Shown here: piece after piece, positions 10,932 to 22,619 of the stretch
Layout: each line of letters begins with the position of its first letter
Numbering within the stretch: position 1 is the stretch's first letter
Origin: Oasisia sp. SBJ-2009
Lineage: Eukaryota > Annelida > Polychaeta > Sabellida > Siboglinidae
DNA length: 64,000 nt
Reading direction: 5' to 3'
Assembly (NCBI GenBank): GCA_964017155.1
Contig: OZ024856.1
Coordinates: forward strand, 45,836,110-45,900,109
The notes under the pieces: model-generated
Databases searched by the model: none
Told to the model about the DNA's origin: nothing
The model's input: the letters and a program-made list of their open reading frames with translations, nothing else
Translations under genes and position numbers: made by a program

Positions 10932-11371
10932 TATTTAAATTTTGGACTATTCCATCTCCTTGCCAACGCATCATCAGAAAAAGATGGAGGACGATTTCAT
11001 TAAAAAAATACACGGCAAGGATAAAGAGGGAAACACAGCTGGCTCCAAATGGACAATGTATTATCTGGACTGGCTGTACTGCTAAGGGTAGAGGGGAGTG
11101 CTTATATGGGAAAATATATGTTACATTTTTGCGTGGTGGCAAATACAAGTGGCAGGCGTTTCGTGTCCATCATCTAGCATACATTTTGCACGTGCGAGCA
11201 GAAATCCCTGAAAATATGCACTGCAGCCATCGCTGTCACGATAGTTTGTGTGTCAATGTTGAACATCTGACCATAGAACATGCATTTGTGAACAGTAACA
11301 GGCGGTCTTGTTCTACAGCAAGGAAATGCTTTGGACACTGTGAAGCCCCATCTTACCTTTTTTTTAAATAA
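10880..11371 (+). CDS. His-Cys-box (I-PpoI-like) endonuclease-like ORF
   Basis: An open frame of about 163 codons. From about 11,040 it matches the zinc-binding His-Cys-box fold of the His-Me finger nucleases (family of homing endonuclease I-PpoI). The order is PNGQCIIWTG, then YKWQAFRVHHLAY, then HCSHRCHDSLCVNVEHL, then NSNRRSC, then KCFGHC near the C-terminus. The Cys/His spacing gives two candidate zinc sites, and the box offers a His for catalysis and a downstream Asn for metal binding. The enzyme would nick or cut DNA. No in-frame ATG lies in the N-terminal part. The same frame is open upstream in R1 except for one TGA (10,877-10,879), so a spliced or mutated N-terminus is likely. It sits tail-to-tail with the transposase. 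Activity is unproven. Confidence 0.55.
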   Translation, partial: RKRYNGRLWKNANVVSLLFKFWTIPSPCQRIIRKRWRTISLKKYTARIKRETQLAPNGQCIIWTGCTAKGRGECLYGKIYVTFLRGGKYKWQAFRVHHLAYILHVRAEIPENMHCSHRCHDSLCVNVEHLTIEHAFVNSNRRSCSTARKCFGHCEAPSYLFFK

Positions 11372-11835
11372 TCAGTAAATCACATGACTTGACATAAAGG
11401 TAATTGCAATTAAGTAATTAATTAATCATCAATCAATTAACTAATTAATCAAGGTAACTGTCATTACTCATCATTCATTATATAAGCTGTTTGCCTGAGT
11501 TTGTGTAATGCTTACCTCCATTCAAGTCAATCTGTGCATCTCTTGTTCATTGTGTTTGCAGATGAGGTGTGACATTCTCTCCATTGTTGATTGCTTGCTG
11601 GGGTGAGGTGAGGTGAATCAACCTGTGTGTGCTGTCGTTGACACTTCTTCAACGTCAGCTTTTTGTTGACATGACAGCCTCGTTGCGGACGGATGGATGC
11701 ATGGATACGCAGTGTGCACACTTACATGTGATATGGGTAAGTGTGGTCACCACGTCTCGATCTGTCACTGTTTGAATAATGCTGATCACTGCCGGTCTTC
11801 TTGTTGACAGCTGCTGTGTTTGTTTGGGTTTCTTT
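11372..11835. other. Spacer between convergent nuclease and transposase
   Basis: The spacer opens with an AATTA-rich stretch at 11,400-11,455. The rest has only short open frames (one of 64 codons on the - strand at 11,527-11,721) that I cannot assign. It probably holds both 3' ends. Confidence 0.4.
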
Positions 11836-13849
11836 TTAAACAGGTCTGTCTAGCTGCCCTTTCTGATACGTTTCTCTTCGTGCAGCTGCCCTTGTCTCAG
11901 CAGTAGCCTCTCTTCGGCGTCTGGCAGCGCGGACAGCATCGAATTGCTTTCGTTTGTTGGACGCCAGGCGCATTCTGACTGATGGACGACGCATGTATGC
12001 CCGGTGGTACAGCGCCTCACGCTGTATTTGCCGTGTCGTGCTTGCAACACGGCCGCCTTTGCTAATAGGAGCCTTGTTTGATTCGAGTTTCCTCAACATC
12101 GAAGCTCCGGCTCCGTAGTTCAGCCGGTCAATGGCTGCACACGCACGGCCCGTGACCGTGCGTGAAAACTTGACGTTCTTTGGCAGGGTAGCAGATAGGC
12201 CGCGGTTCAGTGACTCATTTCGGTTCGTATTCAGGCACAGTTTTGTCATCGCCAGTGCCTGGGCTCCTATTCTCATCCGAATGACATTTCTCAGAGTGAC
12301 TCTGTCTCGATCAGTCATGTTCAGGTAGTGGATCTGTGCTGTCTGGAGGTGCATCGATCTGTGCCACCAACTTGTTTTTTTGCCACCTCCACACACAACT
12401 GAGTAGTACCTGCACTTTGTGCAGTCTCCGCCATAACAATTCAATGTTGTCTCGATGACGCATGGCATCAGTGCAGAAACCTTTCTGCTGTCACCGGCGT
12501 GCATATCCAGCATTTCCCTGTGGATTCTGTGGCAACGAGTCTTCACATCCAGTGAGAAATGTTTCCTCTGTTCTTTACGGATCACTGCAGTGGATCCAGG
12601 AAACATGCGGGGGCTGAACTTCGCTTTCATGCTGTTTCGAAACACAGATTGCTCCAGGTGTGTGGTATCTGCTAGACGCTCAACTACGCACGATGTACCA
12701 GCCATGCCGGCCTTCACGCCCTCGGCACTGCGAGCATCCCCGTCTGTCACTACATACCTGATGCCAACATTTTGCTTTGCAAATTGTCTCCCAATATCAA
12801 TTCCTGGTACGTACTGGTTGGTCAGCTGGCAGTGTCGCAGTGCAGTTTTTGTGACCTGGATAGGTCACGACTAGCCCTCGTCTTCGCATTGACGCACCCA
12901 GAGCACACAGTTTGTTCTGTATGCTAATGCCAACAATGTCACTGTGACCTGACTATTTTTCAACGGCAACAGCAATGGCCTGACTTGCATTTTGCCCTGC
13001 ATGGTATGCTCCTGTGATGGTTGCTGAGTTATAACGGGAATCCATTGCAATATTGATCGGTGAATCCTCAGGAAAGCCACGCAATCTGTTCACATGCTTA
13101 ACCCTTTTTCGTCTCATCGCTAAATCCTCCAGTGTCATAGTTGCGGTTGCAGCTGCAACTTTATTTGCGGTTCTCTGCATAACGCTGCGATTCGGGACGG
13201 GTAAATTCAAGCAAGTCAGGATCACACGCCCTTTCACATTGCCTGTCGTCGATTCCTGAAGTCCTACCTGCAGGCCGACATTGGGTGTCGCTGGCTTCTG
13301 ACCCCGCTTTCCCGTCTCGATTTCGTTGTACAGCTTGTATAGGCTGGATGTGAATCCACATTTTCTGCAGCGCAGAGCACACTGCCAACACAACCCGACC
13401 TTTACCTCTCTGCAAATGGTAAATTCAGGAATGGCACACTTGTTTTCCTCGGCTGAATGCAGCCGTATGCAATCATTATACATCTGTTGCATTTTCCCCT
13501 TCTCATAAAGGCGCATCTCCTCCTCGCGACTGTCGTCTGGTTTCTGGTAGGCTGACAGTAACTCGTCATCGTCGGACACACAGTGTTTCGGCCTCAATAG
13601 CTTTGCCTCGCCACATCGGCCTTCGGCATCGGGAATTTCGATGAGCCCACATGATGTCACCTTTGCCACTCGCTCGAACTCGACTTCAGTGAGACGTGAC
13701 ATCCACGTCGCCAAGCTTTCACTTTCACTTTCCTGCACAGCCCTGCTGTGCATCCTCGTGACGTATACAGCATGGCCCTTCCTAAAGCCACGTTTTCTAT
13801 CATTTTTGGGTTTCACACGTGGCTGGACATTACCAGACGCATTACTCAT
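11836..13849 (-). pseudogene. Mutator-like DDE transposase (broken)
   Basis: It reads from ATG at 13,849 (the open frame begins at 13,855) and ends at TAA 11,836-11,838, equivalent to roughly 670 codons. The N-terminus is basic (DRKRGFRKGHAVYVTR). Next come a Cys-rich segment (CWQCALRCRKCGF), the first acidic motif INIAMDSRYNSATI, the second motif YVVTDGDARSAEGV, a Cys cluster (CYGGDCTKCRYYSVVCGGG) and NESLNRGLSATLPKN with a likely third acidic residue. This order matches the animal Mutator-like transposase domain family as I remember it. Two lesions are visible: a TAG in frame at 12,953-12,955 and a frameshift near 12,795. The protein would cut and join element ends. As written it is not functional. 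Confidence 0.75.
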
Positions 13850-13859
13850 GATCACAGTT

Positions 13860-14672
13860 ATTACAGAGGCAACAGAATATTCAAACCGGGCTCAACAGAG
13901 ATGTCAGCTGTAATGACAGACTACTGCTAACCCAATATGGACATGCCAGATTTAAGAGACGGGGGCACATGATTTGCTCCAGGCTAGCTATTGGCTGCCA
14001 CCATAATGTCGTGTATATCTGAATTGTGATTTACAACCCTCACCCTTTCAAATAAGTCACATTTGGGACATCTGCCCAGCTGAACAGGACTTTTAGAGGG
14101 CAACCAATGAGACAGGCCTGTATTCTGGTGGCTCTCATTGACATGTAGCTGTGTGTGAGGTGAAACCAGGATGTTGTAAAATTGTTTGATGTGACAATTA
14201 TTTTGTACCAAAAAAATGCAACAATACACATTTTCTTTTCACACTGTCTATAATTCGTGAAGTAGAGAAGTCCCATTATGCACAGAAGTCATCTTAATAC
14301 AGGTAAATGGTCAAGATTTTGTGACGAAAAAGAGAGCGTACTGGATAATATTTTTTTTCAATAAAAAAATACACCATATATGTTGAATGAGATGCTTTCA
14401 AGGTCAATGGAGTGTATACAGTGAGGCATCGACATCAGAATGTGTATATTTATAGCACAGCAACTAATGCATGGGTCCAAAATCTTGTCGATATGCGTCA
14501 TGCATGGCACATTGGAGTTTACTGCCCAGCAGACGGGTGTCTGCTTCAAAGACATCACAATTAATATTCGCTGTATCACTCGCAATTTCCATAGACCATT
14601 TTTTGAGATGTATGCATTGCTTCAATATTATATCATTTTTGTGAAAATTTGAGACATTCAGTGAATCTATTT
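13860..14672. other. Right-hand noncoding part of the composite insertion
   Basis: Upstream of the transposase on its own strand. Short - strand open frames at 13,984-14,229 (containing LGRCPKCDLFERVR), 14,358-14,585 and 14,464-14,706 (containing NINCDVFEADTRLLGSK) read like protein but match nothing I know. They could be captured exons or earlier transposase exons. Confidence 0.35.
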
Positions 14673-15127
14673 GATGTAAGACCACCAAAAGGTGCAAGTC
14701 CGCCATTCCCCGACCGAAGAGTGCCCTATAAAATCAGCATTATGCAGGTTGTGTGAATTTCTGTGAGCACATATGTAGTGTGGAGTGATTATAAATGATG
14801 TTTTTGTGCAGCGTGGCATCAGAGCTGTCAAATTATGATTGCTGTCAGTCGGTGCATTTTTGCGTATTAATACAGTTGTCATTTTGCTTGGTGATGTAAT
14901 CAGGGGCAATCCGTGGTAGGTTCAAGCAGAAATGGAGGGGTGTAAGGTTTGAAAGACGTTTGTGGGAGCCTGAGGTACTAAAAGTTCACAAATTTTTCAC
15001 TGAACCTCTGTCTATGGATGGTAAATATGCTGTGAAATTGTCAATAACAGAGCTGATCAAGATTAATAGGAAATGAAGGAAACGTTATAATGGTCGCCTA
15101 TGGAAAATGCAAATGTGGTCTCGCTCC
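14673..15127 (+). repeat. Direct repeat R2 of the composite insertion
   Basis: A 455-bp copy of R1 in the same orientation, ending exactly at the right boundary of the insertion, next to ATCT. Its coding-like frame carries the same TGA as R1, so that stop predates the duplication. Two of the four differences in the frame are synonymous. Confidence 0.85.
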
Positions 15128-15131
15128 ATCT

Positions 15132-16660
15132 TGTGATTTATTGTACGCCCTGAAATAATAGACAAATTCCAGCATTACTACTGCAACTCTGTTCCTAATT
15201 ATTGGTAACGTTCTGTGCCGTAAACATTGATGATTTATTTTGTTTGTCCATATATGATATTCGCCATCACTACATCAGCGTCAAAATTTAGGGTGGTTGT
15301 AGGGTGGTCGGACCAAATTTTTCTTTCGAAAAAAAAAATAAAAAAAAAGTTCCCTGAGAGTAGTTACTATAAGAAGTATAATGGTAGTTGTTTCATGTAT
15401 TTATGTGAAATATTAAGCAAACTACAGATGTTTATTAAAGTTACAAATTTCATGAAATTTTCTGACGGTTTGCTAGGTATGTGTAATTTTGCTTATAAAC
15501 CACAAACATTAAATTGTTTCTATTTTCCACTGGTCATAATCACTAATTGAAGTGTAACTGTGCTTGTTTCAAGTATGTAGATGAAATATTAAGGAAACTG
15601 AAATGTTATGAAATTTCAAATAAAAGAAATTTCCGCCAATTTTCTTACAGATTTAATCTTGCCAATAAATCTTAGAATTGCTTTCATTTTTTCTTCTGAT
15701 AATAGTAATTAATTAAAATGCAATGGTGCTGCCTTCAATTACATAGATTAAGTATTAATGAAACTGCAATTTTATTTTATTTAAAAATTGTTTTATTTTT
15801 TCTGAACATTCTCCTATTTAATTTTATACCTAAATCACAAGATTTTTTTTTAATTATACTGATTTTGTGTAAACTGTGATAAAGGGCAATACATACCTAT
15901 TTTAAAAAATTCTATTAATTTATATAAAGTATCATAATTTTTTCAACAATAGGTTGTACAAATATTCTCAAAACTAAATACTAATTCATGTAAAACTGTC
16001 ATCAAAGAATACCCCAGTAACGACATACAAAAGTCATGTATAATATAATTTTATAAACATTAATGATAAATTATCAATTTTAATTAAAAAACATTGTATA
16101 TTTAATGTAGCCTAACCAACACACAAAAGTATGCATAGTATGCTAAAAAAGGGAAATAATACAATAATACCAATAAACAAACTAATGTAAATTAGCTACA
16201 TTAAACATGGCACTAATTAATTAGTTTACACAGTTACATGTGCTAGCGTAAGTACTTGCTAACTATTTATAATAGTATTAATCAAAGACACCCGTTGTCG
16301 ATATCAGAGTGCTTTGCATACCACAATGCATCGCACGCACAGGGAACAAGGCAAAATGGCGATGTCTTTTGAGACAGGGGCTCCATTAACGGACTTTGTG
16401 GCAATTTGTGCTATCAATTAGTAAGTCATCACTATAATCATATTATCGTCCACACAATTCTTTACACTTCTGCGTATGAAGCAAGTTGAAGCAACCAAAA
16501 TAAATAGTCACAAAACATCGTTAAACATAGGCCATTTTAATTGACTAATTACTACAACTTTTTATTTAATTTATCTTTCTTCTTTAATTATAACTTTTCA
16601 AAATTATTTTTTATCATTAACATAATCTCGCAAGCAATCTCGACAGAAGGGGCCTGTCAA
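15132..16660 (+). repeat. Segmental-duplication block Q, copy 2
   Basis: A paralogue of 3993-5700 and 36,791-38,060, starting TGTGATTTATTGTACGCCC directly after the composite insertion. AT-rich, no gene seen. Confidence 0.75.
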
Positions 16661-16899
16661 CATGATCCAACATGGCTGCAGGCATAAACAATGAAAATCA
16701 AATACAACACCGAGAAGAAGAAAAATCATTAACCGCTCTCTAGCATCACCAAAAAATCAGCTGTCAGCATAGAATCATGGACTGACATTATAACAACATG
16801 AAAAAATTATAAACGAACAGGTATGTTGTGTGATTATAAACTACGGCGACTAAATCCGGACCCCTGTCTCCCCATGTTGTCAGAAGGGGTGGAAAATCG

Positions 16900-18130
16900 G
16901 TCTGACCTCCCAAGTGGTTGAACCAAAATGTTCTTTATGTTTTTTAATGTGCCCTGACAGTAGTCACCATAAGAAGTATACTGGTAGTTGTTTCATGTAT
17001 TTAGGGGAATTTAAGGCAAACTACATGTGTAAAACTAGACATTTTGTGACATTTTCTGACGGCTTGCTAATATAACAATTAATTAATTACTATTAACTGA
17101 TAATAGTAATTAATTAATATGTAATGGTGCTTCCCTCAAGCACATAGATGACATATTAATAAAACTGCAGTTTTACAAAAATATTCATTTAGTACATTTT
17201 TCGAGCATTCTATTTGATTTTGTACAAATGTTAATCACGAGAAGCTTATATCTTTTAAATTATACTGGTTTTGTTGTAAACTATGGTGAAGGCCAATACT
17301 TATCTTATTTTTTTATTCAGTTAATATAATATTATAATGTATCATATTTTTCAACAATATTTTACAAATTACATATATACTCGATAACAAATAATATTTC
17401 ATTTCCCAGTAAAGACATACAGCAGTCAAGTATAATATAATTTTATAAACATTAATGATAAATAATCATAAATTATAATCATTAATAAATTTAGTATAGC
17501 CTAACCAACACACAAAAGTGCGAACAATATGCTAAAAAGGAAAAATTATACAATAATGCCAAAAAATAAACTAATATAAATTAGCTACATTAAACATGGC
17601 AGTAATTAATTAGTTTGCACCGACACATGTTCAGGCATAAGTACTTGCTGATTATTAATAATATTAATAATTATTAATCAAAGACATCCGCTGTCGATCA
17701 CGTTGGTATCTGAATGCTTTATATGCCACAATGCATTGCACGCACTGGGAAAAGGGCCAAATGGCAATTGGTTTTGAGACAGGGGCTCCATAAACAAACC
17801 TTGTGCATGTGTGTGCTAACAATTGGTGAGCTATCACTGTAATCATATTATCGTACACACATCTTTACACTTCCGCATATATGAATCCTGTTGAATCCAA
17901 CTAAACAAATAGTCACAAAACATTATCAATGATAGGCCATTTTTACTGCCTAATTACTACAACTTTTTATCGATCGGATATGATATTTGTGTGATCATAT
18001 TAACATATTTTTCTTCTCTTTGTAACTTTTCAAAATGGCCGTACTCATTAACACAATCTCGCCTGTCAACGTGATCCAATATGGCCACAGGCATAGACAA
18101 TGAAAATAAAAAACTACACTGAGGGAACAA
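16900..18130 (+). repeat. Segmental-duplication block Q, copy 3 (truncated)
   Basis: A second tandem copy of Q that lacks the first 150 bp or so. It retains the CAGTAGTCACCATAAGAAG region, the ACATTAAACATGGCAGTA region and the CAAAGACATC region. No gene seen. Confidence 0.7.
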
Positions 18131-19425
18131 AAATCATTAATCCCTTTTAAACACCACCAAAAAATCAGTTATAAGCACATAATCACCTACTGGCATTATA
18201 TCAACATACAAAAATTATAAATGAAAGATATGTTGTGTGACAATAAACTACGGCTACTAATCTCGGACCCCTGTCTCACCATGTTGTCAGAAGGAGTGGA
18301 AACTCTGTCTGATCTCCCTATCAAAATGCAAACTGATGGACTGATAAATCACATAGACATACTCAAAGTCAGCATCACGAAAAGTGCTAAATAATTACGG
18401 AAAGCAAGAAACAAGACTATAAGCTTGAACTTTTGTCTCTCTTAAACAGGCATGTAAAAAGTTATCACAGGTTACACAGGTGAGGTTTTTCATTCTTCCA
18501 TTGGCTTCTGTAGCAGAGAGATCCTTCAGCACATGTCCTAACAGCAAGAAGACAATTGATTTTCTCAGCATTACATGACTTGGTGTTATGCGAAAGCAAT
18601 TATTCACTATGTTAACCAGTATAGGAATTCGGAACACCCACAGCAGCACCTAGTCCAAGACACGGTCTTAGTCCAATAAACATAAATTTGAGAAGGGTTC
18701 TGGAAATTAGTGCAAATCTGACCATTTTTTTTATCTAGAACAGATTAGCAATCTTTTCAGTTATACGTGGAAATAGTACTGATTTAAAATAATGTGATGC
18801 CATCAGGCCTTGTGTTTTGAGGAGCGTGATCACGGTCGTGCTCCTTCTTTTGCTTTTGGAAGGACGATATTATCAGCGCACTCTGACGTTGGAATTTTTT
18901 TGTACGTTCATTTCTTTATGTCAGTATTAGGCCTACACATTTCCGATGCCGCTATCATGTATGAAGTATGAGGCTCGTAAGGATAATGGTGTGCGCATGC
19001 ATGTGGCATCACTGCCTGAAAAATTGAAGATCTACAAGTGTCTGATAACACTGTCAGTGATTCAGCATCTGAGAGTACATCAGATGATGATAATTACCCC
19101 TCAGGTCATGAATCACACTCAGATTATGAGGAATCTGATTCAGAGTGAGACTATGGACAGTCGACTAACAAGTTTGAACCATGCTGGCAAGGGCATGATG
19201 TGACAATAAATAGTTAACAAGCTTTTAAGATTGTCATGATTGCAGCCATAAACCTGTAACTTTGAAACTTCAGTGCATATATGATAAATATATATATTCA
19301 TAATTTGTCTTTATATGGAATTAGTATATGTAGTAGTAGTACCGGTAGTAGTAATAGTAGTAGGTAGTATAGCAACCAGTCTACCTCATTTAATCATAAT
19401 GTGAGCCTCCAGGCCTGAGTTGTCA

Positions 19426-19458
<33 letters not shown>

Positions 19459-19740
19459 CACGCGTGCGTGCGTGCGTGCGTGTTAAACATGTTAATAAAA
19501 TTTCATTTTTACTTTCAGAACAGTCACTTTATTGAACAATCAAATGTTACAACAAGACAGTACTCGTACAAATGCATGCGCTATACATACATATTTCATA
19601 TATCAATAGCTCTCCTGGGCCATTTTAGGAGGACGATTTTTAGCTCTCAAATAGCTATCCTGGGCATTTTGAGGAGGACGATTTTTAGCTCTCCAATGTT
19701 TTTCAAAAGGCGAGGCCTGGTGATGTTGTTAATTGTTTTC
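18131..19740. other. Mostly unassigned; weak coding-like stretches
   Basis: A - strand frame at 18,395-18,649 (84 codons, with NLTCVTCDNFLHACLRE) has a Cys/His cluster but no recognisable domain. On the + strand, 19,020-19,148 encodes an acidic Ser/Asp/Glu-rich tail that ends YEESDSE and a stop, the sort of sequence seen at protein ends, but with no upstream partner. A (GT)n/(GC) microsatellite lies at 19,418-19,482, and a duplicated phrase GGACGATTTTTAGCTCTC lies near 19,632 and 19,676. Confidence 0.3.
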
Positions 19741-20533
19741 TTTTATTGTATTGTAAAGACAAATCATTCTGAATTCAGTACTTTAATGTAAAAACAGATA
19801 TAACAGAGATAATTTGCTGATGTTACAACACTAGGTCCCACGAATCCTCTGTAAAATCACTAGATTATTGTCTCAAGAAGATACATGTCTGGAAGATTCA
19901 CTAACTTCACCTGATGTTGTTTCAGGTAACAGCAACATCTGTTGAAAGGTGTTCACGTCAGAAGTATCTGAAATGAAGTGACAAAGCTGCCAAAAATCGC
20001 ACACATTCACGACAACTGTCACGTCCTATGACACACCAGAACGGAGGGCATCAAGTCATGTGATCAAACATCTACATTTGGGTCTTTGAGAAAAAGTGAT
20101 TGTCGCTCGAGGAATAATCATTTATTTTAATATTTGTAGACATCAACTCATTCAAGGATATTCAAACGTGACTAAATTATTCTGTGAATGATGAATCATC
20201 TTTATGAGTTACTGCAACTACAAGACATTCTTCTCAGGGTTCAGTTTAAGCGCTGTGTGTGCGTAGTGACATTTGTGGAGGGGGAATGTAAATGTGATGC
20301 TTGTGGAAACATCTTTCAAAAAGATGGTGTCTTAAAGACTGCATTTTGGCACTATCATTGGTGAGAAACTTCAGATGTGATGCATGTGGTTTACATATCT
20401 TGTTGAGTATTGTCCAGTCAAGTACTAGAGCTCACTTGGTTGTAACACAACGCCATATGTAGAAGACACAAGTGTGGATCCACCCAGTGGTGCAAACCTA
20501 AAAGTGTGGTGAATGGAAACAGGTGTTTTCAAT

Positions 20534-21301
20534 ATGGCTGAGAATATAAGCACTGGTACTATTGAGAAATTATTTGAATGTGACACTTGTGGTAAGCATT
20601 TTTTAAATGTTTGCATCCATGCAGGTGAAAAACCATACCAGTGTGATACATGTTGTACACAATTCTCGCAAAGTAGTAGTTTGAAGAAACATATCCATAT
20701 CAAGACTGAGGATAACCCATACAAATGTGATACCTGTGGTGCACAATTCTCAAAAAGTGATAGTTTGAAGAAACATATGCGTACCCACACAGGGGATAAA
20801 CCATATAAATGTGATACATGTGGTGCACAATTCTCACAAAGTTGTAGTTTGAAGAAACATATCCGTATCCACACAGGGGATAAACCATATAAATGTGATA
20901 CCTGTGGTGCACAATTCTCACAAAGTAGTAGTTTGAAGAAACATTTCCATATCCACAGTGGGGATAAACCGTACAAATGTGGTACCTGTGGTGCACAGTT
21001 CTCGCACAATGGAAGTTTGAAGGAACATGTCCGTACCCACACTGGTGATAAACCATACAAATGTGATACCTGTGGTGCACAGTTCTCGCAGAGGGGAAAT
21101 TTGAAGAAACATATCCGCAACCACACTGGTGATAAACCATTCAGGTGTGATACCTGTGGTGCACAATTTTCATTAAATGGTAATTTGAAGTCCCATGTCC
21201 GTATCCACACAGGGGATAAACCATATAAATGTCATACCTGTGGTGCACAATTCTCACAAAATGGTAGCTTGAAGAGACATATCCGTATCCATACGGGATA
21301 A
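20534..21301 (+). CDS. C2H2 zinc-finger protein ZNF-B (damaged)
   Basis: A poly-C2H2 ORF of about 255 residues, predicted nuclear DNA-binding protein and paralogue of A, C and D. The start chosen is the Met of MAENIS, because it has the better context (AATATGGC) and is shared by the family; the frame also contains a Met seven codons upstream. There are nine finger units. The first has lost most of its body (CDTCGKHF runs straight into NVCIH). In the second, the last His is replaced by Lys (HIHIK). The remaining seven are canonical. The ORF stops at TAA 21,299-21,301, caused by a single missing G in the linker (ATACGGGATAAACC). A 5' leader homologous to 6077-6692 begins near 19,926. A weakly functional or dying copy. 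Confidence 0.7.
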   Translation: MAENISTGTIEKLFECDTCGKHFLNVCIHAGEKPYQCDTCCTQFSQSSSLKKHIHIKTEDNPYKCDTCGAQFSKSDSLKKHMRTHTGDKPYKCDTCGAQFSQSCSLKKHIRIHTGDKPYKCDTCGAQFSQSSSLKKHFHIHSGDKPYKCGTCGAQFSHNGSLKEHVRTHTGDKPYKCDTCGAQFSQRGNLKKHIRNHTGDKPFRCDTCGAQFSLNGNLKSHVRIHTGDKPYKCHTCGAQFSQNGSLKRHIRIHTG

Positions 21302-21720
21302 ACCATACAAATATGATACCTGTGGTGCACAATTTTCAAAAATGGTAGTTTGAAGAAACATATCCGTATCCACACAGGGGACAAACAATACAAATATGAC
21401 ACTTATGGTGGAGAATTCTCACAGAGTGGTAATTTGAAGATACTTGTCTGTAGCCACACAGGGGATAAACCTTACAAATGTGACAACTGCGGCGTACAAT
21501 TCTCACAAAGTGGTAATTTGAAGGTTCATGTATGTATCCACACAGTGAATAAACTATATAAATATGATATCTGTGGTGTACAATTGTAAGACATTTTTGA
21601 TTTTAATAAGCATATATGTACCCACAATGAGGATAAACTATAAAATGTGATTCATGTAGTAAATAATTCTCACGTAATTATTTGAAAATATGTCCGTATC
21701 CACAATACTTGTATTATATA
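21302..21720 (+). pseudogene. Frameshifted continuation of ZNF-B
   Basis: Finger sequence continues out of frame. A second single-base deletion near 21,340 (TTTTCAAAAATGG) returns the frame, giving an 80-codon open piece at 21,350-21,589 with three more fingers, several with lost Cys or His. Decayed units then run to about 21,720. ZNF-B must originally have had at least thirteen fingers. Confidence 0.75.
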
Positions 21721-22156
21721 ATCATCAAAAAGTGGTACTTTGAGGATGTCCTGGTGAGAAACCCAATAACATAATGTTTTAAGTATAATGCACAAAATTG
21801 CCATTTTTTTGTCATTTTAACTTTTAAGGCACATGTATGTATCTATATCACTGTTTTTGCATTCTTTTAAAACAGTGACTTTCTTCATTAGAAAATACTT
21901 TGTCAAACTCTACTTCAAGAACTGAGACCAGACAATCCTCGTGGACGTTGGGTATAGTCTCAATCCTGACGTAGATATAGGGCAGATACAGGGCGCTTTC
22001 TTTCACGTAGAATGTTTTATTATAACTCAAATTTAACAGTAACTCTCAAATGTGATTAAACAAATGACTAATATTGCTCCATTTGTTACTATCTGTACTT
22101 CGCGCTACAACTATAATGTTGTATGTTGTGATGTTAATATAATTAAATACTCTGTG

Positions 22157-22203
22157 ATATATATATATATATATGTGATATATATGTATATATATATATA
22201 TAA
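22157..22203. repeat. Short (AT)n tract
   Basis: An interrupted TA dinucleotide run in the 3' flank of ZNF-B. Confidence 0.9.
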
Positions 22204-22619
22204 TGCAATTTATAATGCTTGAATTTTTTATTGGTGAATTCTGACGAACTGGCGTGAATAATACAGGCAGACCCCAAACTAGAAACTGCACGTGGAGTTC
22301 TATCTTGGATATGTTATCAGGGTTATAAGTGATTAATAAAACACATTAGTAGTTACATTGCAGAAAATTGCAGAGTTTTAAATTGTCAAAGAATCCCTTT
22401 AAGCAGACCAAATTAAAACAATCAGCTTAATGATTTTACCAGTGGTTACTAACTAAAGAACATTGGAAAACAAACTGTAATATATGCTTGAACAACATGT
22501 TTATGACACGTTCTACCTATATTCAATGACTGCATTGCTGTGAACAAGAAGCCTATGTAATGTGCAACTGATGTTGTATACATGGTGTTGTAGCTATAGG
22601 TCTATCATATGCTGACTGT

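Larger units (their letters stand above)
10461..15127. mobile_element. 4.67-kb composite insertion: nuclease + DDE transposase between direct repeats
   Basis: Comparison with the empty paralogous locus at 36,770-36,800 (GGTATCT joined to TGTGATTTATTG) shows that exactly 10,461-15,127 is inserted here, with a 4-bp duplication ATCT at 10,457-10,460 and 15,128-15,131. The insert starts and ends with copies of one sequence, R1 (10,461-10,931) and R2 (14,673-15,127), in direct orientation. The outer ends carry an imperfect inverted repeat: AGACCAC lies six bases in from each end. Inside are a His-Cys-box nuclease ORF on the + strand and a convergent, broken Mutator-like DDE transposase on the - strand. 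No reverse transcriptase or integrase is seen, so the direct repeats are not ordinary LTRs. Confidence 0.8.

Noticed and set aside
10461..15127. R1 and R2 as LTRs of an LTR retrotransposon
   Set aside because: No gag, protease, RT, RNase H or integrase between them, no TG...CA ends, no primer-binding or polypurine site. The cargo is a DDE transposase and a nuclease.
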